This document shows, one piece after another, positions 47,600 through 59,300 of a DNA stretch of 64,000 nucleotides. Made by a program: the position numbers and the translations under genes. Origin of the DNA: Tretioscincus oriximinensis (lineage: Eukaryota; Chordata; Lepidosauria; Squamata; Gymnophthalmidae); the NCBI GenBank assembly GCA_022410635.1, contig JAJVDF010000211.1:893784-957783 (forward strand), given 5' to 3'. Position 1 is the first letter of the stretch. Every line of letters begins with the position of its first letter. Below the pieces are notes generated by a model that worked only from the letters and a program-made list of their open reading frames with translations, was not told the DNA's origin and ran no database searches.

Positions 47600-47913
47600 T
47601 TTCATAAATTATAGATGACATTCAAACCTAAACTCAAGAGGAGGTTTGAGATAGNCAAAACCTCCAGTCACTACAAACTTAGAAAGAACAAAAAGATGGG
47701 GAAATCAAGTTGAGTGGGCCTTTCCTCTTCTATCAATAAAGGGCATTTCAGAACTGTAGTAAAAATTTGTACATAAGTCAACACAATGAAAACAAAACGG
47801 GGAAACACAACAGTATCACTGAACACAACAGCACCAATTTCAGTTAAGTATGAATCTGAAGAAAATAGCAGAAGAAAGTAATACACAATACTTGTGTTTT
47901 CTGTATTTTCCAC
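47600..47913 (-). pseudogene. Olfactory receptor pseudogene with large internal deletion
   Basis: The minus strand starts like an OR (ENTENTSIVYYFLLLFS), then jumps straight into the TM5 region (SDSYLTEIGAVVF, FIVLTYVQIFTTVLK). About 175 codons covering TM1-TM4 are missing. Further damage: the start codon is GTG, a frameshift follows VLKCP, a TGA replaces the cysteine codon of the usual STCLPHL motif, and sequence past the TM6 stretch FVVTGGF is degraded. A splice-acceptor-like cttcctacag lies just upstream of the start, as in the intact neighbours. Closest by eye to the OR at 60706-61687. Confidence 0.88.
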
Positions 47914-49421
47914 AATTATATGTTATCTGTAGGAAGGTTAAAAAACACAATAAATACAAAACTTGAATCTACCAGCTTTAGCAGGTTGGAAGATTTTTCA
48001 CATATTCTTATTTATACTGACCAATACTAGTAATCATCTGTAGTTTAGTATATAATCTTGATTTTTTTTTAAAGTATGCAGCATCCAAAATGAATTTATG
48101 GTACTAGTGGGAAATAGAAATGCTACAGAATCTGAATTTAAGTTCTTTATGCTCTTACCTTGTTAAATCTTAGTAAAGCCAGATTTGTTTGATCAGGATT
48201 AGCAGTAGTAGCCTGATTGGGCAATATTTGAAACAGGACAATGGGTGTTATAATGCTTTTGCATNTTGCATCCACATCCATGCTTACACATATCCGCTAT
48301 ATATGTGGACATACACTGCTTAATTCAGAACAGGTACTAGTGCAGATGTACAGTAGTACTAATTAGGTTCTTTATGCATGTACAATACCTAGTAATCTGA
48401 TTTATAGAACTCAGTGGTAGACATCATTTGCATGGGACTCATGATGATCCAGATCAAATCTGTACTGTGATAGATCATAACAATAAGTTCTACATCCATA
48501 CCAGTCCTGTTTGTTCCCGATTTAGCTGTGGTGCATTAACATCAAATGACACTGGGTATGGCTGTGAGGATTGTGTATTGAATCTGTGTGGTAGCACATG
48601 TTGTCTTGGTTCTAATGCTGCCCAGCCTATTTAATGCAGATGTCAAGCAAACCTGGATTTTCTAATACACATTTAGTATACTAAGCGCATAATGGGTCTA
48701 ATATGGTCTACAGCATTCCAGTTTATAATGTTTTTAGTATAGATAATAGTGGAAAAGGACAAAAAATATTTCCTTTCCTCCTCTACCTCTTCCCTCCCCC
48801 TCCCCTCTCCTTGCACTCACTNCCTCCTCCCTATTTCCCTCCTCTTTTTCCTCTTCCTAACCCCCTTCTCCCTCCATCTCCCTCCTCTTCTCCCTCCCTC
48901 TTCATCCCTGTTCATGAGACTTCCTGACCAGACCCAAGCCTGCAGCTCGATTACTCAAGGCACCCCAAAGTTCCATGGAGGGAGGGCAATGTTTATGCAA
49001 TCAAATCCACCTCTGGTTTGACAAACATCTGTCCAATCTGAGGGCTGGATTTGACCATAGCAATGTGCACAATGGGTACATTTCTCAGCATATTTTTGAT
49101 GATTTAGATTACCATTATTCACATTGACGATGTGAACNACTGAGCTGTTTAAATTTGGCTCTTAGGTATAGGTAAAATTGCCCATAACTACAATACAAAT
49201 AAACAGAAATATACAGTGTGATATTATTCATATTGAACATAAATTGTGCAGTTTTAGATTGTAAAATCCATAGTGAAAAACAGTTTTCCTAAATCTTGCT
49301 GTAGGTGAAATAATTGCCAAATGTACTTAAATGTAANCCAGCTTCCATTTGTTTCAGTCAATGGATTTGCGTTGTAAAAGGGAGCTCTTTTGTCTTATAT
49401 ACAGAAGTTTGTATAAAACAT
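47914..49421. other. Intergenic, includes start of OR duplication copy 1
   Basis: From about 48430 it matches 53790 onward (tctacatccataccagt, gcccagcctatttaatgcag). A CT-rich stretch at 48770-48905 is unique to this copy. No gene seen. Confidence 0.75.
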
Positions 49422-50396
49422 TTATGACATAAATCTAATACGTGGATCACTAGAGAAGTATTTTAGAGACAAAAATTTCCAAAGAGCAATTTTGATATCC
49501 TTGTTCCTCATGCTATAAATGAAAGGATTGATCATTGGTGGAACCACAGCATATAGAACTGTAAAAACTAAATCCATTTCTGAAGCCGAATGAGTGGAAG
49601 GACTCAAGTAAGCAATGGCTCCAGCAAATACGAACAATGAGACTATAAAGAGATGAGGAATGCAAGTGGAAAAGGCCTTTTGCCTTCCTTGTTTTGAAGG
49701 CATTCTTAGCACTGTTGAGAAAATTTGTACATAACTTACTGTGATAAAAATGAAGCAAAGTAATACTACAATTAAAGACAATCCAAGAACTATAAGTTCA
49801 CCAAGCCTGCTGTTTGAGCATGACAAGATGTATATCTTTGGGATGTCACAGAAGAATTGCTTAACTATATTAGAACAGAAAATGATCATAAACGCTGTGG
49901 TAGTATTGATTATGGAATGAACAAACCCCGCAAACAATGCAATGGCAGCCATTTTAATACAGGATGTTGGGTTCATTATGATCTCATACCTTAAGGGATT
50001 GCAAATAGCAACATGACGATCATAGGCCATTATTGTCAAAAGTGCAATAGCAGATGCTTGAAAGAAGATAAAAAAAAACACCTGTGCCACACATCCAGCA
50101 TAAGATATCAGCTGAGTGTTTGTGAGGGCATTTCCCATGGATTTTGGCATTGACACTGAGATGGTGCCAATGTCTAGAATAGCCAAGTTCATCAGGAAAA
50201 AGTACATGGGGTTATGCAGATGGTCATCAAAGGCTATTACAGTTATAACGAGGAGATTTCCAGTCACAGCTGTTAAATAAAGTATCAGAAAGGCATAGAA
50301 GTGCAGGAGCTGAAGTCCTCGAAGCTCTGAGACCTGCAACAGCAGAAATTCAGACACAGATGTTCCGTTGTGCCTATAGTTTTTAATCTGTTGCAT
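49422..50396 (-). CDS. Olfactory receptor OR-1, family 14-like, intact
   Basis: Single-exon class A odorant receptor of 324 residues, acting in the ciliary membrane of olfactory neurons through Golf and cAMP (family knowledge). Seen: N-glycosylation site NGT at residue 10, PMYFFLMN (63-70) at IC1/TM2, MAYDRHVAIC (123-132) after TM3, conserved cysteines at 102 and 183, SYVQIFSTVL (221-230), KAFSTCIPHL (240-249), and PPMINPFIYS (286-295) in TM7. The DRY motif is DRH. Upstream of the ATG lies ttcctcctgcag, a splice acceptor leaving a 5-base leader, as usual for ORs with non-coding first exons. Family 14 affinity rests on YEIIMN, FSTVLRMP and overall resemblance. Sister gene at 54498-55472. Confidence 0.96.
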   Translation of the reverse strand: MQQIKNYRHNGTSVSEFLLLQVSELRGLQLLHFYAFLILYLTAVTGNLLVITVIAFDDHLHNPMYFFLMNLAILDIGTISVSMPKSMGNALTNTQLISYAGCVAQVFFFIFFQASAIALLTIMAYDRHVAICNPLRYEIIMNPTSCIKMAAIALFAGFVHSIINTTTAFMIIFCSNIVKQFFCDIPKIYILSCSNSRLGELIVLGLSLIVVLLCFIFITVSYVQIFSTVLRMPSKQGRQKAFSTCIPHLFIVSLFVFAGAIAYLSPSTHSASEMDLVFTVLYAVVPPMINPFIYSMRNKDIKIALWKFLSLKYFSSDPRIRFMS

Positions 50397-51845
50397 GCTG
50401 ACTGCAGGAGGAAGACGTTAAAAACTCATGAATAATTTTGCCAACAGGATGTATTAGAATGTATGTGATAAGCACAACTGTAACTTACATCAATGTGAAA
50501 TGATTTATTCTGAACGCTAAAATTAAATATTTTTAGCTCTAGGCAAACAAACAAGATTTTCAAAGGCTGTGCGTAGGCAACACACAAGTCATATCCAACC
50601 CTTGTCATGCTAAATAAAACCCAGTCTAGTTCATTCTATGTTCCTGTTTCATTGTAATAGTGATTATAGGTGCAGAATATGCATGTCCCTACCCCATTGA
50701 AACAATCAGTTCACCATAAGTATTCCTTAAAGTGTCAAAGTGTAACAACAGGAAAACAACAAAACAATGCTGTTCTTCCTGTCTCTCTTCATCCCACATC
50801 TTGCAGATTTACCTGGTTTATTTCATGTTTTGGAAAGTACAGAAGAGGACAAAAGCTTTGCTATCATTGTTAGTGTTCTGCCATATAGTCCTGCATTGAA
50901 ACAATATAACACATAATTCTTCTCAGCACCANGGGTAATAGCAAATATCCAGACATATAACAACATGGTGTTCAGAAATTATTAAAGGAAAATTGGACAG
51001 TTTCGCAGATTCCACAGATAAAGTGATAAGAGTTCTAGCTGGAAAACATAAACTTCATTTTAATTAACTGAAGCATAGAATCAACTGAAGCTTCGAAGTC
51101 AAACTCAATACTTCTCCATAGCCTTTGTGGTCTTGGTTAAGAGCTGCATCTAGGGTTTGTTTGTTTTTTAAAACATTGTACATGCACTTTATTGTTGGTT
51201 GAACCTCACTTTTAGTCTGATTAGAAGCTATCTGCCATTTGCAAGTGAATTTTGTGCTTTGTTTTTCAAAACTATGCCCTACTGAAAGTGGAGAGTTCTC
51301 AATTGCAGGGTAGGTAAAATTNTTAATCTAGCTTCAGTCTTTGTTCAATATGGAAGAATACAGAAACAAAGTGAATAATGCTTGTATTTTCACATTATCT
51401 AAACCAAAGGTGAGTTTTCTGAATTAGAAAAATAGCTATGAAAACTAATTTTATCCAGGTGTTAACATCTTGTCCAATATTGTCAGAAGGAAAGAGAGGG
51501 CCATTCCAGCACTCTATGTAAAAGTGGTTTTAGCCATTGCTATTGTGAACTGGATAGGAAATACTTTTCAAGACTATTCCCAGAAGGTAAGCACAAAACT
51601 AGCAATAATATTTTTCTTTATTTTCCCAAAGTCAAACTTAGTATAATTATGATACATCTGCATCAGTGTTTGACCACATTGCTGTAAGTTGTGAATATAC
51701 TATGAATTTAAAAGGTCAACACATTTGTACATTCTCATGCCACAACATACTATAAGAATGAGGGATCACTAAGAAACTATACACATCCAGAGAACATCCA
51801 CCCAGCAAGCCTATCATCCACAATGTTAAAAATAACATGTGAAAA

Positions 51846-51960
51846 ATTTGTTAGGCTGACTGGTAGAAAGTCCGGCAAGGGGGCTTGTNGCACTTGTAGA
51901 CTAACAGGAGAAAGGTCGGTGACATAAGCTTTCGTAAACATGTCTACTTCTTCAGACAGG
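51846..51960 (-). repeat. Fold-back-family repeat, single arm
   Basis: Reads actggtagaaagtccggcaa, ggcttgtngcac, agactaacaggagaaagg, then tctacttcttcagac. It is absent from the corresponding place in duplication copy 2. Confidence 0.72.
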
Positions 51961-54261
51961 TGACACTTTTTGATAGTTTCTCCTTTTCCCTTTGTCTTCT
52001 TCCCATGGAATTCAAAGGGGGGGAGGGGGGAGAAGGACTATATGCTATAGTCCTTTTCTCCTGGATGCTACTACCAACCTTCTCCCTGCTAAGATCCTAT
52101 AAAATGCTAATATTCAGCATTGCTTGAATAATGCAACACCAGAAACATGTGGGGAAAGTGAGCAAAACTTACCAATTTGTATTAGAAAACTGAGCTCTTC
52201 AAAAATGAACGGGATTCTGTTTCTCTCTCCTAATTTCACTCTCATTGATAATTAAATAAGCAAGAGTAATATGCAGTTGTTCTTGTACAAATTCAGTAAC
52301 CATTCAGCCCAGTAGAATGTACAAGAAAGGTAGTACAGAACATAGATCTTTTTCAGCAGCTCCAACCAGCTCTTAAGGAAAATGTTCCCAACATTTTATT
52401 TTAAAGTCAGTGTGAACAAAAAGAACCAGTCCATCTTAGGAGGACAATTTAATTGTTAGTGATGTTTTTCATTNCGCCCAAGAGCTCCCATGGGCCTCCA
52501 CAGTTAATCAAAAGAAGCACACAACAGAAAAGATTAAACTGAGAGAATATTGGCTCAGGGAATAAAGACCTGTATGCAGTAAATTGTAGTGTGAAGAGAA
52601 AATAATTTGCATAGACTGGAGAAGACAGCTTCACCATCCACACCACATCTTCAGAGAGATGTAACCAGATTCACAGTGTANATTAATGAACTAAGGAATA
52701 AGAATAATGCTTTAATATCTGGGGTTGTTTGGAATGTTGTAACTATGAATTTGTTGTGGTAAGCAGCTTGCTTGTTGTTAGTTCTTGACCCGACACCCAT
52801 TTAATGTGGCCCTCCTTAAGCTGTCTTTTTTGCTGTTTAACAGCAGCAGTTACTGTATCTGCTGACATTGGCAGCCATTCTTGACCCACTAGCAATGGTT
52901 ATTTTATCACCACAAATTCACAACAGTGCACTAGAATTGTCAGTCCCTCAGCAGTTCATGGCAGTGCACAGNAAATCACTATTGATCTGCTTCCATAACT
53001 GCCAGTTCTCATTTCACTGTCCATTCTTAGCAGTGCTAAAGAGGATCACCCTGCTACTTATTTTTAATGATGCTCAACAGCCTGCCATTGCTACCTACTC
53101 TTAGTGGCATTCATTTTCTGATATTACTATCCATTGTCATCAAAGACATTTGTTTCTCAAAAGCAAGGTATAAAAAAAGCAATGGATGCAATATTGTGGC
53201 TTGCGTCCAATAGAGGGAACAAAGACTTGATATGCACAAGGTTTTGGTAACTCAGGAGAGCTGGAGTAAAGCTACTTGTAGCAATCAAAAACTAACTGAG
53301 GCAAAATGTGATAGATCAGATCAATAACAAATGGAAAAGGGGAACAAAAGGGCTCTTATCTAGAAAAGGCAAACTTACCCCTCACCTAGACATTCTAAGG
53401 GGCAACTAATTGAGGACAGTTATGCAGGCTATCTAAGCTTACGCTGTGGTGTAAATTTAGAAGTGAAGTATTTGCTACATAGCACCTCCAAACTGGATCA
53501 ATTATCCAAACACTGCCTGAGTTGCAAGCTTAGATTAAGTGCAGCTTTATAGCAGAGTGGGAGTAATTTTGAAACTTAAAAGTCCATTTGTTTTTGGAGC
53601 TCCCTCTGTCAGGGAAGCAAATAGGAATATATCACAAATATGTTTATGTTCAGTAGCTGAAGGTGAGAGCAGGCAAGAAGGAGGATCTGTCCAATGATAT
53701 GAGAATATAATTTGGGCTACCTTTGGGGGTATTTTTATCCTGTTTTAAGAATTATGGAGACTGACCATGGATCTAAAAGACTGAACGTAATATGACCCGT
53801 ATGCTAGTCATGGCTGTGAGTTGTGTAAAATGTATTGTGGTTGTAGTACACCATATTAATCAGTACTACATCTATACCAGTGCTGTCTGTTCCAGATTAA
53901 GCAGCGATGCATCCATACATAGACTAAGTATGGCTGAAAATGGAATTGCTGCAAGGGGTATATGCTGTATCTGCATTGTAGCATGAGTTATCTCAGTTCT
54001 AATGCTATCCAATTTACTTGATGCAGATGCGTTCAGCAACAGATAATTCAGACAGTGAATCTGGAATGATTAATACAGATTTAGTATGGTACTGTAAGTG
54101 CATAAAAGGCTGGTGTGCTCTACATTATTCCAGATTAGAGGGTATAGATGAAATCACTGTCAAATGTACCCAAATGTCACCCATTATTTATTTATTTTGC
54201 TTTAACAATAATTTCATTTTCCCACTGCAGTCATAAAATACATATTTTTGCATTTATTTAA

Positions 54262-54400
54262 TAATTTATTTATTTATTTACATTTCTATATCTCCCTATA
54301 CCCAAAACTCCCAGGGCAGCTAACAATAATAACCAACATATTAACNTATTANAACCATATAAACATATTTAAACAACAGTTATCTGAGAGTAGGGACATG
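54262..54400 (+). repeat. TTTATTTA-family fragment
   Basis: (TTTA)n followed by atttctatatctccctatac, ccaaaactcccagggcagc and A-rich tail. Copy of the 7622 family inserted in the OR-2 downstream flank. Confidence 0.7.
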
Positions 54401-54497
54401 TCAACCTTCTTCAGTAGCTAGCGAATTCTCACTGGATATTATTTTGTATTTACAAAATGAATACATAAATGAAGATGCAAACAAAAGCACAAAACAT

Positions 54498-55472
54498 TTA
54501 TGATACGTATCTAACATGTGGAACGTTAGAGAAGTATTTCAATGACATCAATTTCCAAATAGCAGTTTTGATCTCCTTGTTCATCATGCTATAGATGAAA
54601 GGATTTATCATTGGTGGAACCACAGCATATAGAATTGCAAACAGTAAATCCAATTCTGAAGCTGAATGAGTGGAAGGACTCAAGTAAGCAACAGCTGAAG
54701 AAAATATAAACAATGAGACTATAAAAAGATGAGGAATACAAGTAGAAAAAGCCTTTTGCCTTCCTTGCCCAGAAGGCATTCTTAGCACTGTACAGAAGAT
54801 TTGTACATAACTTATAATGATGAAAATGAAGCAAAGTAATACTATAATCAAGGACAATCCAAGAACTGTAAGCTCAGCAAGCCTGCTGTTTGAGCATGAC
54901 AAGATGTATATCTTTGGGATATCACAGAAAAACTGATTAACTATATTATAACAGAAAATTATAGCAAATGCCGTGCCAGTATTTATTATGGAATGGACAA
55001 AACCTGCAAACCATGCAATGGCAGCCATTTTAACGCAGGTTGTTGGGTCCATTATGATTTCATACCTTAAGGGATTGCAAATAGCAACGTGTCNATCATA
55101 GGCCATTATCGTTAAAAATGCAACAGCGGATGCTTGAAAGAAGATAAAGAAAAACACCTGTGCCACACATCCAGCATAAGATATCAGCTGAGTATTGGTG
55201 AGGGCATTTCCCATGGATTTTGGCATTGTCGCTGAGATGGTGCCAATGTCCAGAACAGCCAAGTTCATCAGGAAAAAGTACATGGGGTTATGCAGATGGT
55301 CATCAAAGGCTATTGCGGTTATAACAAGGAGATTCCCAGTTACAGCTGTTAGATAAAGCATCAGAAAGATATAGAAGTGCAGGAGCTGAAGTCCTCGAAG
55401 TTCTGAGACCTGCATCAGCAGAAATTCAGACACAGAAGTTCCATTGTGCCTATAGTTTCTTATCTGTTGCAT
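54498..55472 (-). CDS. Olfactory receptor OR-2, family 14-like, intact
   Basis: 324 residues, same length as OR-1 and about 85% identical by eye. All OR hallmarks are present: NGT at residue 10, PMYFFLMN, MAYDxHVAIC with an N at 55094 hiding the arginine codon, YVQIFCTVLRMP, KAFSTCIPHL, and PPMINPFIYSMMNKE (M replaces the usual R of SMRN). It also carries DxH instead of DRY, so that change predates the duplication. The same splice acceptor sits upstream of the ATG. No stop or frameshift; likely functional if the N is an ordinary base. Confidence 0.95.
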   Translation of the reverse strand: MQQIRNYRHNGTSVSEFLLMQVSELRGLQLLHFYIFLMLYLTAVTGNLLVITAIAFDDHLHNPMYFFLMNLAVLDIGTISATMPKSMGNALTNTQLISYAGCVAQVFFFIFFQASAVAFLTIMAYDXHVAICNPLRYEIIMDPTTCVKMAAIAWFAGFVHSIINTGTAFAIIFCYNIVNQFFCDIPKIYILSCSNSRLAELTVLGLSLIIVLLCFIFIIISYVQIFCTVLRMPSGQGRQKAFSTCIPHLFIVSLFIFSSAVAYLSPSTHSASELDLLFAILYAVVPPMINPFIYSMMNKEIKTAIWKLMSLKYFSNVPHVRYVS

Positions 55473-55869
55473 GCTGACTGCAGGAGGAAGACATTAAAAA
55501 CTCATAAACAATCTTGCCAACTGCTTACTTAGAGTGCATGTGGTAGACACTAACTGAGGATAACATCAGGGTGTAATGATTTATTTTTAATGCAACAATT
55601 AAATACATTTTAACTCTTGGCAACCATACAAGATTTTCAAAACACTGAAACATGGGATGAGCATGAGAAGCATACAGTTAATCTTTGGCCTGCTAAACAG
55701 GCCATTTTATGCCATGATCTTGATTCACCACAACTGTGGTCTATTCACGCACTCTGTCCAATGAGTAAGTGTTTGATACAGTATCAAAGCTATAGTAACA
55801 ATGCTGCTAGATCTTCCCATCTTTCCATCTGATACCCTTGCAGCCCACATCTGGTTTGTTTTGGAATGT

Positions 55870-56050
55870 ACTGAAGAGAAGAAGAAGAAGAAGAAGAACT
55901 TGGTTCTTATACCCCGCTTTTCTCACCTTTTGACTCAAAGTGGCTTACAAGGATATATTTTGCCCAAAGGCTTCCCCACCAGGCTGTTGTGGTTCCCATG
56001 TATCTACTTGCAGTCAATTGCAATTTCTTGCAATTCATGCTTTCAAATAG
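55870..56050 (-). mobile_element. Truncated SINE insertion
   Basis: Begins with (GAA)n that is the complement of a CTT-rich SINE tail, then ggttcttataccccgctttt and actcaaagtggcttacaa, the tail end of the tRNA-SINE family. It interrupts sequence that is continuous near 50855 in duplication copy 1. The right limit is uncertain. Confidence 0.65.
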
Positions 56051-58449
56051 CTGAAAGCTTTGGTCCCCTTCAGTACATATTTGGTGTTCTGCAAAATATT
56101 TCCTAGGTTGAATCATTAGATCAAATAATTCTTCTCAGCACCAACAGCAGTGGCCTAACGCTGAAAAAAAAAAAACTTGTCACTTTGCTAAAGCGTTTCC
56201 TCACTCTGAAAATATACCGAGGGTGGATTAAAACTTAGGAATGACCGGGTTCTATAAAATTTATATAGATTGTGACCACACATAACAAGCAATCAGAAAA
56301 ATAATTTCCACATTGCATCATTGATCCTATTTTTCTAATACGGAATGTTAAAGGATATAGAAGAATGACAATTGGTATTTGAACAAAATTTTATCTCATT
56401 TGCTGAGTGCTTTAAACAACTCTGTATTATCACAAATATGATTGGCAGATGACTGTATCACAGACTACATGGGAAGCAGTGTTGCATGTTTCCTCAAAAG
56501 TAGGAAATGACAAACTACTTTGTTATATTTTCATGCAGTGAAAAAGGATGGTCATGACTCTATATACAATAATAATAAATAACAGCTACAGTAATTCAAA
56601 GGAGCATGTTTTGAGACAAACTGAAGTCATGTCATGTGTTTTATCTTTTAAACAAAAGGAAAGCATCTGAATTTTCCCCTCCCAAAGTATTATTAGATCT
56701 GATCACTCTTTCGCTACCTTTTCCTCACCTTTCCTTTTTCTTAACGAAAGCTTAACAACATAGCAATCCTTTTGTATTTATATGTTTGGTAAAAGAAGAA
56801 GTAATCCAATCCATCAAAATTAGCTGANGATTCAAAGTTTACCAACTTTGGGTTATTTTGGAATCAATTTGTTATTTTGCAGGAATTACCTGTGGGACCT
56901 ACTTTTATCCAAATTTCAACATCTTGCCCAATATTAATAGAAGGAAAGAAAGGGGCACTCCAGCACCCCATGTAAAACTGGTCTCAGTTGTTGTGACCTG
57001 GATAATAATGATTTTACAAGAGCATTCCCAGAAAATGCAAACCTAGTCATAATATATATATATTTACCAGTATTTTTATTTATATTGTCTTCCTGTTNAG
57101 TTTCTCCAAAAACCAAATTCATTGCAATTATGATCAGTCTGTACCAATGTTTCTACATTATTATGATTGTAATGTGTGTGTACAAGAGCAACAGATTTGT
57201 ACACACTCAGAGCACAATATGTGGACTGGGAGAATGAAGGATCATTAAATGTAGATAACATCCTGCCACCCATGCCTTCTTCCACAGTGTCAAAAATTCT
57301 GTGAGTAAAGTTAATTGGTTGTCAGATGGCTGCCTGATTGTTAAACAGAAGTCATTTGTGATGAAACTTTTTCCTTCCTTACATTTTGTTCTTTTCCTAT
57401 GAAATTCAAATGGGAAGGAATGACTGTATTCCAACCATAGCCCTTTTCTCATGGTTTCTACTTCTACCCTTTTCCCTATTAATAACATCCTTGCACAAGT
57501 TCAGCAATGTTTGAGTGCCATATCTAGGAAACTTACCAAATTGTTTCAGGAAAGTGAGCTCTTCCAAAATGAAAGGTATTCTTTGTCTCTCTCTTCTAAT
57601 TTTGTTCTCATTTATGAATAAATACAGAACAAATTCGCTAGTTCAGAACATAGCTTCTTCAGCAGCAGCTCCATCCAGCACTTCAAGAATATGTACCCGA
57701 CTTTTTATTTTAAAGTCAGTGTTATCAAGGAACAAACCATCTTAGGAGAACAATATGATTGTTAGTGATGTTTCTCGTGGAGACTGAGGGCTCCCAAGAG
57801 ACTCCACAGCTAATCAAAAGAAGCACAAAAACAGAAAAGTATTGTACTTGGTTTCTAAGATTAAATTGGGACCATATTGGCTCTGGGAGTAAAGACCAGT
57901 TTGCAAAAAAGTGTAGTTCTAAAGTGATAATAATGGGTATAGACTTGAGACACAACTTCAACATAAGCTTCATATCAGTGTATATTTAATGAGAAGCAGG
58001 GCTTACTGCAGTGATTTTGACTCATTATTTCCTATATGGGCATCATCAGCTCTTTGTATTATTACTTCTTGATATGGAACTATTGCTCACTTACTTGTAT
58101 GTTATAGGGGACTGTAGAAGCATATGTGAAAGTATGTGGAAGAAGATTAAAACTCCTGTACAGATTTCACTGGAAATATTTCGTTTTTGTTTTTGTTATT
58201 TTTTTAAAAAAAATGAGTGTACTTATCATTCCTATGTGCACTGCATGCTTCCAACATCAGCTTTGCTTTACCAAACTTCCTTATCAAAGCTCTGGGCAGG
58301 ATTTTAAACTTGGGAAGGGACTGTTTCATCCTATTACAAATCAGAATAAGCCTATGCTGGGATGAGAAGAGGAGCAGGATAGAGGGGTGCTCATAATCCT
58401 GCAAAAGTTAACATAGCTAGGAGGCACCTGACTTCTAAAATTGTCAGAT

Positions 58450-59300
58450 GGATTTTGAACTATGGCGGGGAGGTGATCTGACATAAAGACATTGCTTTTA
58501 TGTCGTCAGGCTTGTGTAGGAATGACAGGGTGCCTCTCTCTGATGCTTGGAATGAGGCTTGAGTGGATTGGGTCCATAAGACACTACTGAGCTGGTGGCA
58601 GGAGTAGGAGAGGTTTGGCAGGAGCTGGCTCAAAGGATACTCTTGTGGCAGGTGCATATCTTGGCTGGTCAAGTTACTAGCTGAAGTGGCAGATATCCCA
58701 TAACTGTGCCCTATTTTGGGTGAGGGCCCCCTTATGTGGTTCAGAGACATGGAGCTCGCCCATGGGGAGGGGTTGGAATCTGAATGTGATTCTGAGTCAT
58801 CCTGGATGGGTTCAGCATAGGTCCACANGGTGTGAATCCTACAAACTCTCTTGATCCTCTTCTGGTCCACCTTCAGCAAAGATTTGGGTGGGGCTCACAA
58901 GGTGTGGGTCAGGTTGGTAACCGCCAAAACAAGGGGTTCAGTGGGGTTTGCTGTGGGAGCAAGACATGCCAGTTGTGGTGTCCATCTAACAATGGGCTAG
59001 GTGGGGTTTGCTAAAGGGNTGAGCCATGGCAGGTGTGTTGCCTACTGAGGTGGCATGGCAGGTGTCCCTTAGCTCTGCCCTGGTGGGCTGTGCAGCAGAA
59101 ACAATCAGCTAAGATGCTGCACCTTACACACTCCTATTACCTTTCAGCCAAGGCCTTCATTTATTCCACTTTACATNAGCTTCTTATCAATCCTTATTCA
59201 TGCTTTATCTGCCTGTTTAATTGTGATTCACTAAATGTTATTCAAATGTTTATTGTTGTGGTGTATTACTGTCCAAGGAATAGCCATCATTGCCAAATCA
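58450..59300 (+). repeat. GC-rich dispersed repeat unit, copy 3
   Basis: Contains gtggggctcacaaggtgtg, paired with the 15.17 kb unit, repeated gggtttgct(g/a) phrases, and a closing gctaagatgctgcacc that parallels caaggtgctgcgcc at 15.32 kb. GC-rich against AT-rich surroundings; no intact frame. Confidence 0.5.

Larger units (their letters stand above)
48430..52690. repeat. OR-containing segmental duplication, copy 1
   Basis: Diverged direct duplicate of about 53790-57990. It covers the OR at 49422-50396 plus about 1 kb downstream and 2.3 kb upstream of it. Similarity is highest in the gene, moderate outside (for example catcttgtccaatattgtca at 51469 against catcttgcccaatattaata at 56920). 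Confidence 0.85.
50397..54497. other. Intergenic between OR-1 and OR-2
   Basis: Upstream flank of OR-1 (to about 52690), then about 1.1 kb of unduplicated DNA (52.7-53.8 kb) where I see nothing, then the downstream flank of OR-2. It carries a fold-back repeat arm (51846-51960) and a TTTATTTA-family copy (54262-54400). Non-coding first exons of OR-1 should lie here but could not be pinpointed. Confidence 0.75.
53790..57990. repeat. OR-containing segmental duplication, copy 2
   Basis: Direct duplicate of 48430-52690, containing OR-2. It differs by a SINE insertion near 55870 and a TTTATTTA-family insertion near 54262, both missing in copy 1. Confidence 0.85.
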
